64,000 bases of DNA from Xestospongia bergquistia (Eukaryota; Porifera; Demospongiae; Haplosclerida; Petrosiidae), in the NCBI GenBank assembly GCA_963965975.1, contig OZ014413.1:8086101-8150100 (forward strand), in the 5' to 3' direction. Made by a program: the position numbers and the translations under genes. Every line of letters starts with the position of its first letter. The first letter of the stretch is position 1. Below the pieces are notes generated by a model. It had not been told where the DNA came from. It ran no database searches and worked only from the letters and a program-made list of their open reading frames with translations. Of this stretch, positions 13,321 to 24,858 are shown one piece after another.

Positions 13321-13640
13321 GCTCTTACTGTGTTGCTGTTACTCCGAGTTTCACGCGTTATGCGATCATCAGATAGCTGAATACTACTCTATTTACAGGT
13401 TGGTTATATAGCATCGAGGTGTTAACTATGTCCTATCCCTACAGAAATGTGGTAAATAGTACTTGTTTTCATGTCGGCATTTTGAGACGAGTTCGGATCT
13501 TTTATTCAGGGTGGTGGTTTTGTCGGCGTTGATGATAGAGAGCTTTTCGGTTAGGCAAAGGTTGCACCGCTTTGTTGTGTTGGAGTAGGCCTGTGCCCTT
13601 CAGTTTATTGACCAGGTAATTTTGAATTCCTCACATTCTA
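13321..13640 (-). mobile_element. Truncated Penelope-like retroelement 3' end
   Basis: The minus strand encodes a short tail ending in a stop at about 13,430 with KRCNLCLTEKLSI, LNKRSELVSKCRH and ENKYYL. This is the cysteine/histidine-rich C-terminus I associate with Penelope-type ORFs (reverse transcriptase plus GIY-YIG endonuclease). An in-frame stop lies just upstream, and nothing of the reverse transcriptase core is present, so the copy is dead on arrival or decayed. A hammerhead-like motif follows the stop codon, as is known for Penelope-like elements. TA microsatellites flank both ends. The family assignment rests on motif memory, not on a search. Confidence 0.65.
13335..13377 (-). ncRNA. 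Candidate hammerhead ribozyme (minimal type I), degenerate
   Basis: Read on the minus strand, the 43 nt contain the core boxes CTGATGA and GAAA, joined by a short CGC/GCG stem II. A three-pair stem III (ACT-CGG-AGT) is followed by the A of a GTA cleavage triplet. Stem I pairs GCTAT with ACAGC, with one mismatch. Penelope-like elements are known to carry minimal hammerheads of this size. The mismatch suggests a weakened or dead copy. Confidence 0.6.
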
Positions 13641-16560
13641 TATATATATATATATATATGAGGCAATTATGCAGTTGAAATGTTAAGTATACAATATGAA
13701 TTGTATTGCCATACCTGAACTATATTTAAAATATGATTAGTGAGTTTTAATTAATATATTTATTACATATGAATACTATTGAAGTCCCACTTGGCCCACT
13801 TAGCCCACTTAGCCTTTGTTTGTTTGAACTTTGCACAATGGGCCATTGTGTTTACTTAAACTTTGCACAATACAAACAGTACCCAGAACTGTGTACTGTT
13901 AACTTAACTTGTTAATACTAAGAAAATTGTATTGATTTAAAAACAGCAGGACTGCATTCTATTCTAAACATTAATATTAAAGTACTATATTCAATCATCA
14001 CATTACAAAAAATGAACAGTAGTCTTTACTTCTAGCAGTGTACACTGATAAATTGTCACAATGCTCACTAGTAGGACATAGATGTCACTCTTCAATTTTT
14101 GTAGTGTATATATACTCAAGTATAAAACATTTAATAATACGCATAGTAACTGAGGCCTGCTTAATTTTTTTATTAATTAGGTTACATTACTCTAATATTG
14201 CCAAACCTGAGATAAACATGAAAACTTATAAACTACATTCACACTTCCATACAACATAATTATAATGTATAATATTTATGTTAAATAGCATTTATTTCTA
14301 ATTAATTTATATACACAAAATACTAATTAAATTTAACTTTGTACAAAGCAAACATCTAATATTATTTTAGCTACAGCTTTGGACAAATATATTTATTATT
14401 ATGAGTAATGAACGACAATATTACTATGTGACAGCTGGTACTCTCTCAGAATAACAATTGCTAAGGAGCAAGCAAAAAGTTAAATAATCATCCAGTTTTA
14501 ACTGTGGGAGTAACTATGTTCATAACTTCTTGGATACAATATTTTGTTTGGTCAGCAAGAAAAAACATAGTAAGGGCATTTAACAAGGTATGTGGTTATC
14601 ATGATTTGAAATAAGTATGAGGCAATTGTTACTGAACTAAAATAGAATTATGAAAGCATATGTTATAAAAGAAATGATATTTTGCAAATTTTGCTAAATA
14701 TATTGATTGTTTTAACCAATATTATATTAATCAGTCACTTTAATTGCAAGAATCCACAAAAAATATATACATCGAAAACATTAACAACATACACTGTTAG
14801 AACTGCATAGTAATGTATTTAAACAAATTAATTCTAAAAAAGGGCATGTGTGTAGTAAGGAGGAATGTCGTGAGTGACAGATGTTGTGATATACACAATG
14901 ACACTGCTATGATGCCACATGTACAAATTACATAGAAACAAACCTCACATGTCAGCTCAGCATCCATGAAAACTATTTTTAGTCTAACGTAATAGATGCT
15001 AAAAAGAATCTTCATTACTTTGACAGTTACCTACATCAGTACATTTTAGTAACAAAATGCAGCTTACGTGAAGTTCCCTCTTGTTACCTTTCTTACTTGC
15101 TATGTACACTTATGACTAAGGATTGGTTAAATCAGCCAATCCATTTTCACAGTGAGCATTTGTTAATTCATCATATGGCAAAATAGGCCTACTGTTTTAT
15201 ATATTCAGAATTTAAAGAAAAGCGCTTGTTGTGATGATAACCAATACTCGTATCATGATATGAGCCTTGGTTACCATGGTTTCATTAACAGGATGCAAAC
15301 TCATGCAATAATATCAAGTTACTATAAAGCCAAACTTTAGTCTAAATTAACAAAGCCAATCTAATGTCACCTTGTAGACTATTGATTGAAACCATACCAT
15401 TGATGCCACTTCAACTAAACTAACCTGTATGCTGGTTAGTTCACTTGAATAGAATCCATCTATTGCTCATTGCTTCAAGTATTGAGCCATACGCTATAAG
15501 TTTACACTTGTTGAGTTAGACTAGTTTGTTTTCTAAGTTGGGTTTACATTGTATTAATGAACTAAGATAACCAAGTTCTCGATTAAAATAACATGGTTTT
15601 TAAGTGTATGTACACTTCTGCTACTTAGTACCACTAGGTGTCTAGTGTTTTAGGCAGTTAGCTAGTCTTTTTGTCACATCTAAGTCATCAGCTTTGTACA
15701 AGAATGATCCAAGTGGCTACAACTCCTTATCAAAGTGTAAACTAAACAAGAATAACAATAATCATAATACAGCAATGGCGTTTAATAATTGACTATGCTC
15801 TAATTAATTAAAAATAGTTAACAAGAAAAGTTTGTATCCGTGTTTCAGCCATTAATTGTCTGTGTGTAGTATTTAACTTGTTTTATATATTAGCTATAGG
15901 CAGTGGTTATTGTCAGATAGAAACTCAATGTTTTGCTATATATTATGTATAAGCTAATTACAAACCAGACCCTCATAAATATGGACAAAAGATCAAGCAA
16001 ATCAGTGACTTGAACTACTGGCCGCACCATGCTAATAAATTCAGAGCTAGGACAATTAAGATAGTTAATTAATTCAAGTTAAAGCCACTGTGTTATCGAT
16101 TATTTAGTTGATTGGTTATTCACCCAAGTATTTCCTTTACATATCTAACTCTCCTATATATTAACTTACGCCATTTCAGGAAATTATACTCAAATACATT
16201 TCTTTAATTGCTTAGCACCTCTCCAGTTTAAGGTCAAAGTAGATTAAAACCACACCCACATATGCAAATTATAGTATTCCAACATTGAACATTTATGTAG
16301 TCAAAAGCACTTTCTTTCGAAATGGCACGATTTTGTTTTCTATTGGAGTACATGGTTTCACTAAAGATTTTGATTTGACAATTGTGCATCCACTCTGGCA
16401 CAAATCTTCAACCCCTTCTTCATATTTTCCATTACTTTGCATTGATTCATTGACAATATGCTTTTAAAGTTGATCACCACCTAGTCCTTATATGTTGCTG
16501 GTTTGATGAAGAATTTAAATTAGTTTAACAGATTAGTAGAAAATGCTGACAAAAAATTGT
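13640..16560. other. Intergenic, AT-rich, no gene recognised
   Basis: Only short chance open frames are present. I see no domain, splice-linked coding pattern or RNA gene. A TA microsatellite lies at about 13,639-13,660. Confidence 0.6.
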
Positions 16561-16564
16561 CAGA

Positions 16565-16722
16565 GCAATCAAAGTTGCTAATAATTATAGTCAAACAAAA
16601 TGAAATCATTTAAATGTAAAATGCTGAAGCTGCTGAGTAATACAAAACAATTGTTAATATTATATTATTGAGAGCATTAAAAGGATACTGTAATCCAATG
16701 AACCAACAAATAAAACTGCTTT
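16565..16722 (-). pseudogene. Transporter gene fragment 1
   Basis: This stretch aligns with about 19,000-19,150 of the intact transporter (AGTCAAACAAAATGAAATCA, GCTGAGTAATA, CCAATGAACCAAC), with indels and substitutions that destroy the frame. It shares derived changes (ATTTAAATGTAAAATGCTGAAG) with the other fragment at 21,340-21,664, so both descend from one already altered copy. Confidence 0.75.
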
Positions 16723-17965
16723 TTAGAGCCTGACACCTCTAAAAAGTATGAAGACAGGGTCAAAATTTAGCTTGTCACAAGATGAAAGTGAAAATTTTAA
16801 AATGTTAACAAAAGATTGTCAGTCATAAAATCCAGTTTTAAATACAAAATCGTTCATTGTCGTTTCTTTATGATACTATAATTAATGTGTTTAGCATCTT
16901 TGGTTTTCATTTTATAAAGTAATAGAATATATATGCATATGATGAACTGTTATTATTTTAACTTCATGTGGTTTGTTACTTTTGCAGTTTATTAGATGTT
17001 AAGCATGTTCTATTTATATTGGCATTGTTATTATTAGCTAATTGCTGTAAGATTATTATTCACATGTTAAGAGCTATGATTATTTAAACAATATGGAGTG
17101 TAATGAGATTAACAGCCAATGTTAAAAACAAAACATAGTGCCTTTACTAGTAGGTTCCCTCCAGAGTAATTATAACTAGATGAAAGTAAAAGAAATACAG
17201 TAATTTCTTTACAAATTGTATATCCAAGTAATTAAGTTTTCTTTTATATCATAGTCACATCAATTAAGCCGAGGAAATTATTTCTTTGACTTGATTTTAA
17301 AATTATCAATTCTTGTATTATTTCAAAAGACTTCTGACCAAATTTCAATATTTTTTATTTACATCTGTTAGCAAGTAGTCTCATTTATAATTTCACAACA
17401 ATGCTTACTCTCCTAAAATCAGTTTGAGAATATTTCTATAACAGTTATAGAAGTGTCTTTGTTATCTATACCATCTAGAAAACAGAATTGCCAAAATCAT
17501 TTTTGGAAACAAACAGTACTTGATGCACCAATTGAATAGTTTGATAAATTAGACCTAATTATAAACTTAAATAGATAGTTAATATAAGTTACAGCCATTT
17601 AGGCATATTATCACTATGCAATTAACTACTTTGATGTTCAATAGACATAGCAGCAGTAGTCTATGTAGGAGTCATTACTGTTAAAATGATTATAATTTTG
17701 TATTTTAACCAATTAATTTTTATCCAACAATTAAAGATAGAACAAATAAAATTATTTTAAATGTAAATGTACACAAAACATTAGAATGGGGCACTCCATG
17801 CCTTTTATGTATCTTGTACTAAGAGGATATCAACCAATATGTTGAATAAGGCAATTACATTAATTATTAATATATTATCTTAGTCAAAACATAGTTCCAT
17901 TTAAGGAAATGAATAGTAAACAGTGTTGTGGTTATGGTATTATAAAGAAGCACTCTTTTATACAA

Positions 17966-19687
17966 TTATTTGCTATATATAGTAAATGTTGGATTATCAG
18001 TACTTTCAAGTTCCTGCCTATCTAATTGCCTTGATTCATATTCTGTAATGATAATTCTCTCATTGACATCAGATAGTTCATTACGTTGTCTATACTTGTA
18101 TTTATATGCAGCAATAGTATAACAGATGACTGAAGTCAACACAAGACCAGTTTTAACAGCATAATATTCCCAGTGACATCCAATAGATGATGTACTCATA
18201 GACTGTGATGCGAGATAGACCCACATGAACATGTACCACAATGTTATCAGTAATCCTTGCATTTGACGAGGGCCTTGAGCTGCAATAAATTCAATGACAG
18301 TCACATAATAAATGAGTGCTCCAATACCATTCAAGACTTGGGGGATTAGTAGAACATAAAATGGCCAAGCTCCTTTGACAATGTCATCTCTTGTACTGCT
18401 GATATTGTCATTGTTATCCAAGCATACATTGGTATGGTTATCATACCTCATCACACTTTTATTAAATGTAAAAGTCACAATAGTTATAACAAACATTTCA
18501 ACCAATATAAGCATTAGTCCAATCCAGATACGCTTCAACATATTAGGAATATAGCGTGAGAAAAATGGCACTATTACAAACTGAAAGAAAGGAATGCCAA
18601 CTGAAAGTATACAGAGTGATATTATATCAGGAAACGATAGTAAAAGGTGTTCCATGAAAGAAAGTGAAGCCTGTTTTGCTTTCAGATATTGATAACTTAT
18701 CCCAGATGATATATCTCTTAAGCTATATCCATACAATGCTAAAATAATAACATATATGTACCAGAAGCTTTTAACATCCTCTACTTCTTCAGTAGTAAAT
18801 GGTCCTCCATATCTCTCTTTACCAAGATCTAGTCTGGAAGGAGGAGACTCTCCATAAGTAAATGCACTACGTTTCACTGGTTGCTTGTGTTTCCATGCAT
18901 ATCTCATTACCCTCCAGATTAGTTTAACAGGATTACTGTAGTTAGATGGTCCAGTATAAAGGCTTGATTTAGCAAAACAACCTAATAACAAAGCAATCAA
19001 TATTGCCAATACAGTCAAACAAAACGAAATCATTAAAATGTAAAATCCTGAAGTTGCTGAGTAATATGAAACAATTGCTAATGTAATATTATTAATAGCA
19101 TAAAAAGGATATTGCATTCCAATGAACCAACGAATAAAATTACTGAGATCATAGGATGGAGCAAAAAGAAGCTGATCACATCCAAACTGGATCACATTGG
19201 ATTGAAAGAGACCAAAACCAAGATGAAGAGGAAAACTGAAAACAATCCATAGCAAAGAAGTAAGAATGGTTATTGTTGTCTCTGATAATGAGAGCTTTGT
19301 CAATGCTATACTAATAGGAATAACAGAAAAAACCATAATATAACCCACTACAAGTATACCAGTGCCAAAAAGTATAACTTTGTAGCGTGTCCATTTCTCG
19401 CCAAAGTAGCCAAGGACCGGATAAAAAAGAATGTACAATGACGATACAGCAATTAAACTCTTCGGTATTTCAAAATTTGTTTCATCTCTGAAGAGAGAAC
19501 TGTTAAAATACACATTAAAAGTTACTATGGTGTAGATTAGAGCTCCCCAAAAAATAACAATGACAGCTCCTTTTGAATGAACACAAGAATATTGATATTT
19601 CATATGTGTCCTACATCGTGGTACACAACACACTGCAGCAAAGGAGTTGCTCTCAGTGACATAACCAGTGACTGATTCTTCTTCCAT
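17966..19687 (-). CDS. POT/PTR-like major facilitator transporter, copy 1
   Basis: This is an intronless 573-aa membrane protein with about 12 hydrophobic segments. It resembles the proton-dependent oligopeptide/nitrate (POT, SLC15-like) branch of the MFS: SNVIQFGCDQL resembles the family xxFGxDQF motif, RWFIGMQYPFYAIN resembles the FYxxIN motif, a cytoplasmic loop ends GGPFTTEEVEDVKSFW, and EFIAAQGPRQMQGLL lies in the late helices. The ExxER proton-coupling motif of helix 1 is not visible, so coupling and substrate are unknown. I start at the Met at 19,687 because copy 2 begins there and has equal length; an in-frame Met 26 codons upstream exists only in this copy. The Cys-rich N-terminus (AVCCVPRCRTH) is conserved between copies. 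Confidence 0.82.
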   Translation of the reverse strand: MEEESVTGYVTESNSFAAVCCVPRCRTHMKYQYSCVHSKGAVIVIFWGALIYTIVTFNVYFNSSLFRDETNFEIPKSLIAVSSLYILFYPVLGYFGEKWTRYKVILFGTGILVVGYIMVFSVIPISIALTKLSLSETTITILTSLLWIVFSFPLHLGFGLFQSNVIQFGCDQLLFAPSYDLSNFIRWFIGMQYPFYAINNITLAIVSYYSATSGFYILMISFCLTVLAILIALLLGCFAKSSLYTGPSNYSNPVKLIWRVMRYAWKHKQPVKRSAFTYGESPPSRLDLGKERYGGPFTTEEVEDVKSFWYIYVIILALYGYSLRDISSGISYQYLKAKQASLSFMEHLLLSFPDIISLCILSVGIPFFQFVIVPFFSRYIPNMLKRIWIGLMLILVEMFVITIVTFTFNKSVMRYDNHTNVCLDNNDNISSTRDDIVKGAWPFYVLLIPQVLNGIGALIYYVTVIEFIAAQGPRQMQGLLITLWYMFMWVYLASQSMSTSSIGCHWEYYAVKTGLVLTSVICYTIAAYKYKYRQRNELSDVNERIIITEYESRQLDRQELESTDNPTFTIYSK

Positions 19688-19929
19688 GATACAATTGCCT
19701 CGAGTGCTATATGGTTTAAGTATATAATGTGCAAAAAAGTTATCCTTATAAACTATGAATGTCATTATTTGTAGACTTGCAATTCAGTTTATACATAAGG
19801 CTAAAATTTCCCTCTGTAACCTGCACTTTGTACTGCCAAATAAGGTGATAACTTTCCTCAATGGAAAGTCCTTTCTATTTATATTATGATTTTTATACAT
19901 ACTTTAACAATACATGTAATAAACATGAA

Positions 19930-20720
19930 AATTTCAAAAGGGTTAAGTGGTCATTTATTTAGTTTTGGCCTATTTATTATATTTTTAGTTAGTTATTGTT
20001 AGTTTTGGCCTTTGAGCAATCAATACTTATAGTTAGTTTTATAGTTAGTTTTTTCCTCAAATAAATACTTTTAGTTTGTTTTGCATTTAGTTAGTTATTT
20101 CCAGTACTAAATATTTTAGTTATTGCATGTAATTTTAGTTAATATGAATAAAATACTGAGTAATATGCTAAATTTAAACTTTAGACAGATATGCAAAATA
20201 GGTACTGTTCAAGTTTGCCTTTCATCAATGCATCCATTTCTATATTACTTTCATTCAATTAACTATTCCTTCCATTAGTGCATGCAATAAGTGTTTTGTC
20301 CATAATGTAACATGGACTAAAGTTATTAAACATACTGCTGAATAATCTATTAACTTTATAGTACTCATTAAGTGAAGCAATTTACATACACACACACATA
20401 TATATATACCTACATATATATATGCATATAGATTGCATGCACATGCTACTAAAAGCTCTATTGATCAGTATTGAAAGAATACTTTTTCATTTCTATCATT
20501 ATGCTTATTAGGATTAAATCTTAATATAAATAAATATTGCTAATAGAGCTTTAGGTATTAGAGTTAGTTATAGTTATTTTTCTCTCTAAGTAGATAAGTT
20601 TAGTCAGTTTTACATATTTTAGAATAATTTTAGTTAACAGCAGTTACTAAATTATAATTGAGATTAAACTAAAGTTTTAGTTGTAGTTAACTAAAACAAC
20701 ATTAATTTTCATCAGTGAAG
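19930..20720. repeat. TTAG-rich low-complexity 5' flank of transporter copy 1
   Basis: Clusters of TTTTAGTTAGTTA and TTTTGGCC motifs recur at 19,940-20,110 and 20,560-20,700. The same flank is found at 23,840-24,010 next to copy 2, so it belongs to the duplicated unit. No coding sequence is seen. Confidence 0.6.
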
Positions 20721-21339
20721 AGCTATGTTTAAAAAAAACAAAGGCTCTTCATTCTATATGGAAAAATATAACATTTCACTACAACAATTTTTAGTAATTT
20801 TTAGTAAATTACTATATTTATTAAATATGTTCTTTGCTTTACAATGTTGAGTATTCTTAATCACTTTAAATACAGCTGTTATAAAAAGTTCTTATGGTTA
20901 CTGTTATTGGTAGCTAACCGATAAATATATAATATATATTATTAATTTTTGAGAGACAGAATCCCTGGATTGCTTAGTATTTTATTATTAACGAGACAAA
21001 GACATAAATTATATCTGATAACAACCTGCATCCTATAAAAGTAAAGTAAAAATGATACTTTGATTATTTTCATTCAACTTTTAGTTATAAAGTCAGTCCA
21101 AAATGGAAGATTGTTACTTTGTCAGTTTATTAAATGTCAAGTATTTTCTAATTATATTGGCATTGTGTTATTATTGGTTAATTATGTGTAAGATTACACA
21201 TGTTGAAAATCATGCTTATTTAAAATGATATGGAGAGTAATGAGATTAACAAGTAACAACCAATGTTAAACAGCAAAATATAGTACCTTTAATAATGGAG
21301 AGCCATCTCTCCCTCTGAACTAAATGGATGATAAAATAA

Positions 21340-21664
21340 TAGCATATATATACCAGAAGCTTTTAACTTTTTCTACTTATTCAGTAGTAAATGCATAGCC
21401 CTCCATATCTCTCTTTACCAAGATCTAGTCTGGAAGGAAGAGGCTCTTCATAAGTAAATGCACTAAATGATACTGGTTGTTTGTGTGTTTAAGCATATCT
21501 CATTACTCTCCAGATTAGTTTAACACAATTACTGTAGTTTGATGGTCCAGTTATATAGGCTTGATTTAGCAAAACAACCTAATAACAAAGCAATTAAAGT
21601 TGCTAAGATAGTCAAAAAAAATGAAATCATTTAAATGTAAAATGCTGAAGTTGCTGAGTAATAC
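21340..21664 (-). pseudogene. Transporter gene fragment 2
   Basis: It matches about 18,745-19,070 of copy 1 (ACCAGAAGCTTTTAAC, TCTCTCTTTACCAAGATCTA, GGCTTGATTTAGCAAAACAA), with small insertions, deletions and a frameshifted loop. It ends abruptly where the 3' flank of copy 2 begins. It is a remnant of a third transporter copy. Confidence 0.82.
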
Positions 21665-21884
21665 GATAAAATTATTTTAAATGTAAATGTACACAATACA
21701 TTTGAATGGGGCACTCCATGCCTTTATGTATCTTGTACTAAGAGGATATCAACCAATATGTTGAATATGGCAACTATATCAATAATTAATATATTATCTT
21801 AGTCAAAACATAGTTCCATTTAAGGAAATGAATAGTAAACAGTGTATTGGTTATGGTATTATAAAGAAGCACTCTTTTATACAA

Positions 21885-23606
21885 TTAGTTGCTATATATA
21901 GTAAATGTTGGATTATCAGTACTTTCAAGTTCCTGCCTATCTAATTGCCTTGATTCATATTCTGTAATAATAATTCTCTCATTGACATCAGATAGTTCAT
22001 TACGTTGTCTATACTTGTATTTATATGCAGCAATAGTATAACAGATTACCGAAGTCAACACAAGACCAGTTTTAACAGCATAATATTCCCAGTGACATCC
22101 AATAGATGATGTACTCATAGACTGTGATGCAAGATAGACCCACATGAACATGTACCACAATGTTATCAGTAATCCTTGCATTTGATGAGGGCCTTGAGCT
22201 GCAATAAATTCAATGACAGTCACATAATAAATGAGTGCTCCAATACCATTCAAGACTTGGGGGATTAGTAGAACATAAAATGGCCAAGCTCCTTTGACAA
22301 TGTCATCTCTTGTACTGCTAATATTGTCATTGTTATCCAAGCATACATTGGTATGGTTATCATACCTCATCACACTTTTATTAAATGTAAAAGTCACAAT
22401 AGTTATAACAAACATTTCAACCAATATAAGCATTAGTCCAATCCAGATACGCTTCAACATATTGGGAATATAGCGTGAGAAAAATGGCACTATTACAAAC
22501 TGAAAGAAAGGAATGCCAACTGAAAGTATACAGAGTGATATTATATCAGGAAACGATAATAAAAGGTGTTCCATGAAAGAAAGTGATGCCTGTTTTGCTT
22601 TCAGATATTGATAGCTTATTCCAAATGATGTATCTCTTAAGCTATATCCATACAATGCTAAAATAATAACATATATGTACCAGAAGCTTTTAACATCTTC
22701 TACTTCTTCAGTAGTAAATGGTCCTCCATATCTCTCTTTACCAAGATCTAGTCTGGAAGGAGGAGACTCTCCATAAGTAAATGCACTACGTTTCACTGGT
22801 TGCTTGTGTTTCCATGCATATCTCATTACCCTCCAGATTAGTTTAACAGGATTACTGTAGTTAGATGGTCCAGTATAAAGGCTTGATTTAGCAAAACAAC
22901 CTAATAACAAAGCAATCAATATTGCCAATACAGTCAAACAAAATGAAATCATTAAAATGTAAAATCCTGAAGTTGCTGAGTAATATGAAACAATTGCTAA
23001 TGTAATATTATTAATAGCATAAAAAGGATATTGCATTCCAATAAACCAACGAATAAAACTACTGAGATCATAGGATGGAGCAAAAAGAAGCTGATCACAT
23101 CCAAACTGGATCACATTGGATTGAAAGAGACCAAAACCAAGATGAAGAGGAAAACTGAAAACAATCCATAATAAAGAAGTAAGAATGGTTATTGTTGTCT
23201 CTGATAATGAGAACTTTTTCATTGCTATACTAATAGGAATAACAGAAAAACGCATAATATAACCCACTACAAGTATACCAGTACCAAAAAGTATAACTTT
23301 GTAGCGTGTCCATTTCTCGCCAAAGTAGCCAAGGATGGGATAAAAAAGAATGTACAATGTCGATACAGCAATTAAACTCTTTGGTAATTCAAAATTTGCT
23401 TCATCTCTGAAAAGAGAACTGTTAAAATACACATTAGCAGTTACTATGGTGAAGATTAGAGCTCCCCAAAAAATAACAATGATAGCTCCTTTTGAATGGA
23501 CACAAGAATATTGATATCTCTTATGTGTCCTACATCTTGGTACACAACACACTGCAGTAAAGGAGTTGTTCCCAGTGACATAGCCAGTGACTAATTCTTC
23601 TTCCAT
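21885..23606 (-). CDS. POT/PTR-like major facilitator transporter, copy 2
   Basis: This intronless 573-aa paralogue of the gene at 17,966-19,687 has the same length and the same POT-like motifs (QFGCDQL, FTTEEVEDVKSFW, EFIAAQGPHQMQ). About 17 of roughly 22 amino-acid differences fall in the first 135 residues, including M29K, K30R and V120R; the remaining 438 residues are almost identical. This pattern suggests gene conversion of the 3' two thirds, or selection on the N-terminal part. The gene is head-to-head with the R-SNARE gene, with a 1.25-kb spacer holding a TA microsatellite. Function beyond membrane transport cannot be told. Confidence 0.82.
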   Translation of the reverse strand: MEEELVTGYVTGNNSFTAVCCVPRCRTHKRYQYSCVHSKGAIIVIFWGALIFTIVTANVYFNSSLFRDEANFELPKSLIAVSTLYILFYPILGYFGEKWTRYKVILFGTGILVVGYIMRFSVIPISIAMKKFSLSETTITILTSLLWIVFSFPLHLGFGLFQSNVIQFGCDQLLFAPSYDLSSFIRWFIGMQYPFYAINNITLAIVSYYSATSGFYILMISFCLTVLAILIALLLGCFAKSSLYTGPSNYSNPVKLIWRVMRYAWKHKQPVKRSAFTYGESPPSRLDLGKERYGGPFTTEEVEDVKSFWYIYVIILALYGYSLRDTSFGISYQYLKAKQASLSFMEHLLLSFPDIISLCILSVGIPFFQFVIVPFFSRYIPNMLKRIWIGLMLILVEMFVITIVTFTFNKSVMRYDNHTNVCLDNNDNISSTRDDIVKGAWPFYVLLIPQVLNGIGALIYYVTVIEFIAAQGPHQMQGLLITLWYMFMWVYLASQSMSTSSIGCHWEYYAVKTGLVLTSVICYTIAAYKYKYRQRNELSDVNERIIITEYESRQLDRQELESTDNPTFTIYSN

Positions 23607-24252
23607 GATACAATTGCCTCGAGTACTATATGGTTTAATTATATGTGAAGTTATCCTTATAAGCTATGAATGTTATTATTTATAGACTTGTATTTTAGTT
23701 CATACATAAGGCTAAAATTCCCTCTGTACCCTACACTTGTACTGCCAAATAAGGTGATAACTTCCCTCAGAGTAAACTATTATGATGTTTATACATACTT
23801 TAACAATACATGCAATAAACATGGAAATTTCAAAAGGGTTGAGTGGTCATTTATTTAGTTTTGGCCTATTTATTATTTTTTAGTTAGTTATTGTTATTTT
23901 TGGCCTTTGAGCAATACTTTTAGTTAATTTTTCCTCAAATAAATACTTTTAGTTTGTTTTGCATTTAGTTAGTTTAGTTATTTCCAGTACTAAATATTTT
24001 AGTCACTGCATATAATTTTAGTTAATATAAATAAAATACTGAGCAATATGATAAATTGAAACTTTCAGACAGATATACAAAATATAGGTACTGTTCAAGT
24101 TTGCCTTTCATAAATATATACATTTCTATATTACTTTCATTCAATTAACTATTGTTTATTATAAGTGTTTCGTCCATAATGTAACATGGAATAAAGTTAT
24201 TAAGCATACTGCTGAATAATCTATTAACTTTATAGTACTTATTAAGTGAACA

Positions 24253-24264
24253 TATATATATGTG

Positions 24265-24332
<68 letters not shown>
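24253..24332. repeat. (TA)n microsatellite
   Basis: About 40 TA units lie between transporter copy 2 and the R-SNARE gene. Confidence 0.95.
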
Positions 24333-24335
<3 letters not shown>

Positions 24336-24858
24336 CGTTCTATCTAGAATTTATTTTTTGGGGGAGAAGTTGACTTCCAATGTTGAGTATTCTTAATCAC
24401 TTTAAATACAGCTGTTATAAAAAGTTCTCATGGTTACTGTTATTGGTAGCTAACCGATAAATATATAATATATATTATTAATTTTTGAGAGATAGAATCC
24501 CTGGATTGTTTAGTATTTTATTATTAACGAAACAAAGACACAAATTATATCTGATAACAACCTGCATCCTATAAAAATAAAGTAAAAATGATACTTTGAT
24601 CATTTTCTTTCAACTTTTAGTTATAAAGTCAGTCCAAAATGGAAGAGTTGATCTGCAAGCACTGTAAATAACGTCAGTCTAAGCAAAAACATTTGTTTCA
24701 AGACAATGTATTGATTGACTTATATACACCACCATAGCATCAGGTATGAATAATGCTACAGACTATTACATACGTCTATGACCTTTCAATGAATACTATT
24801 TATATATTCATTAACTATTATTCAGCCACACCCCTATATTGCTGCAAACACAGCTATC

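Larger units (their letters stand above)
16980..24645. repeat. Tandem segmental duplication carrying the transporter genes
   Basis: Flanks match on both sides of the two transporter genes: 16,985-17,150 with 21,115-21,290; 17,745-17,965 with 21,664-21,884; 19,688-20,100 with 23,607-24,000; and 20,840-21,107 with 24,380-24,645. Unit 2 lacks about 1 kb present in unit 1 between the gene fragment and the transporter, and contains a longer gene fragment, so the duplication was followed by rearrangement. A 24,253-24,332 TA run interrupts the second flank. Confidence 0.8.

Noticed and set aside
19688-19765. 26-residue N-terminal extension of transporter copy 1
   Set aside because: Not preserved in copy 2, which has the same Met and equal length without it.
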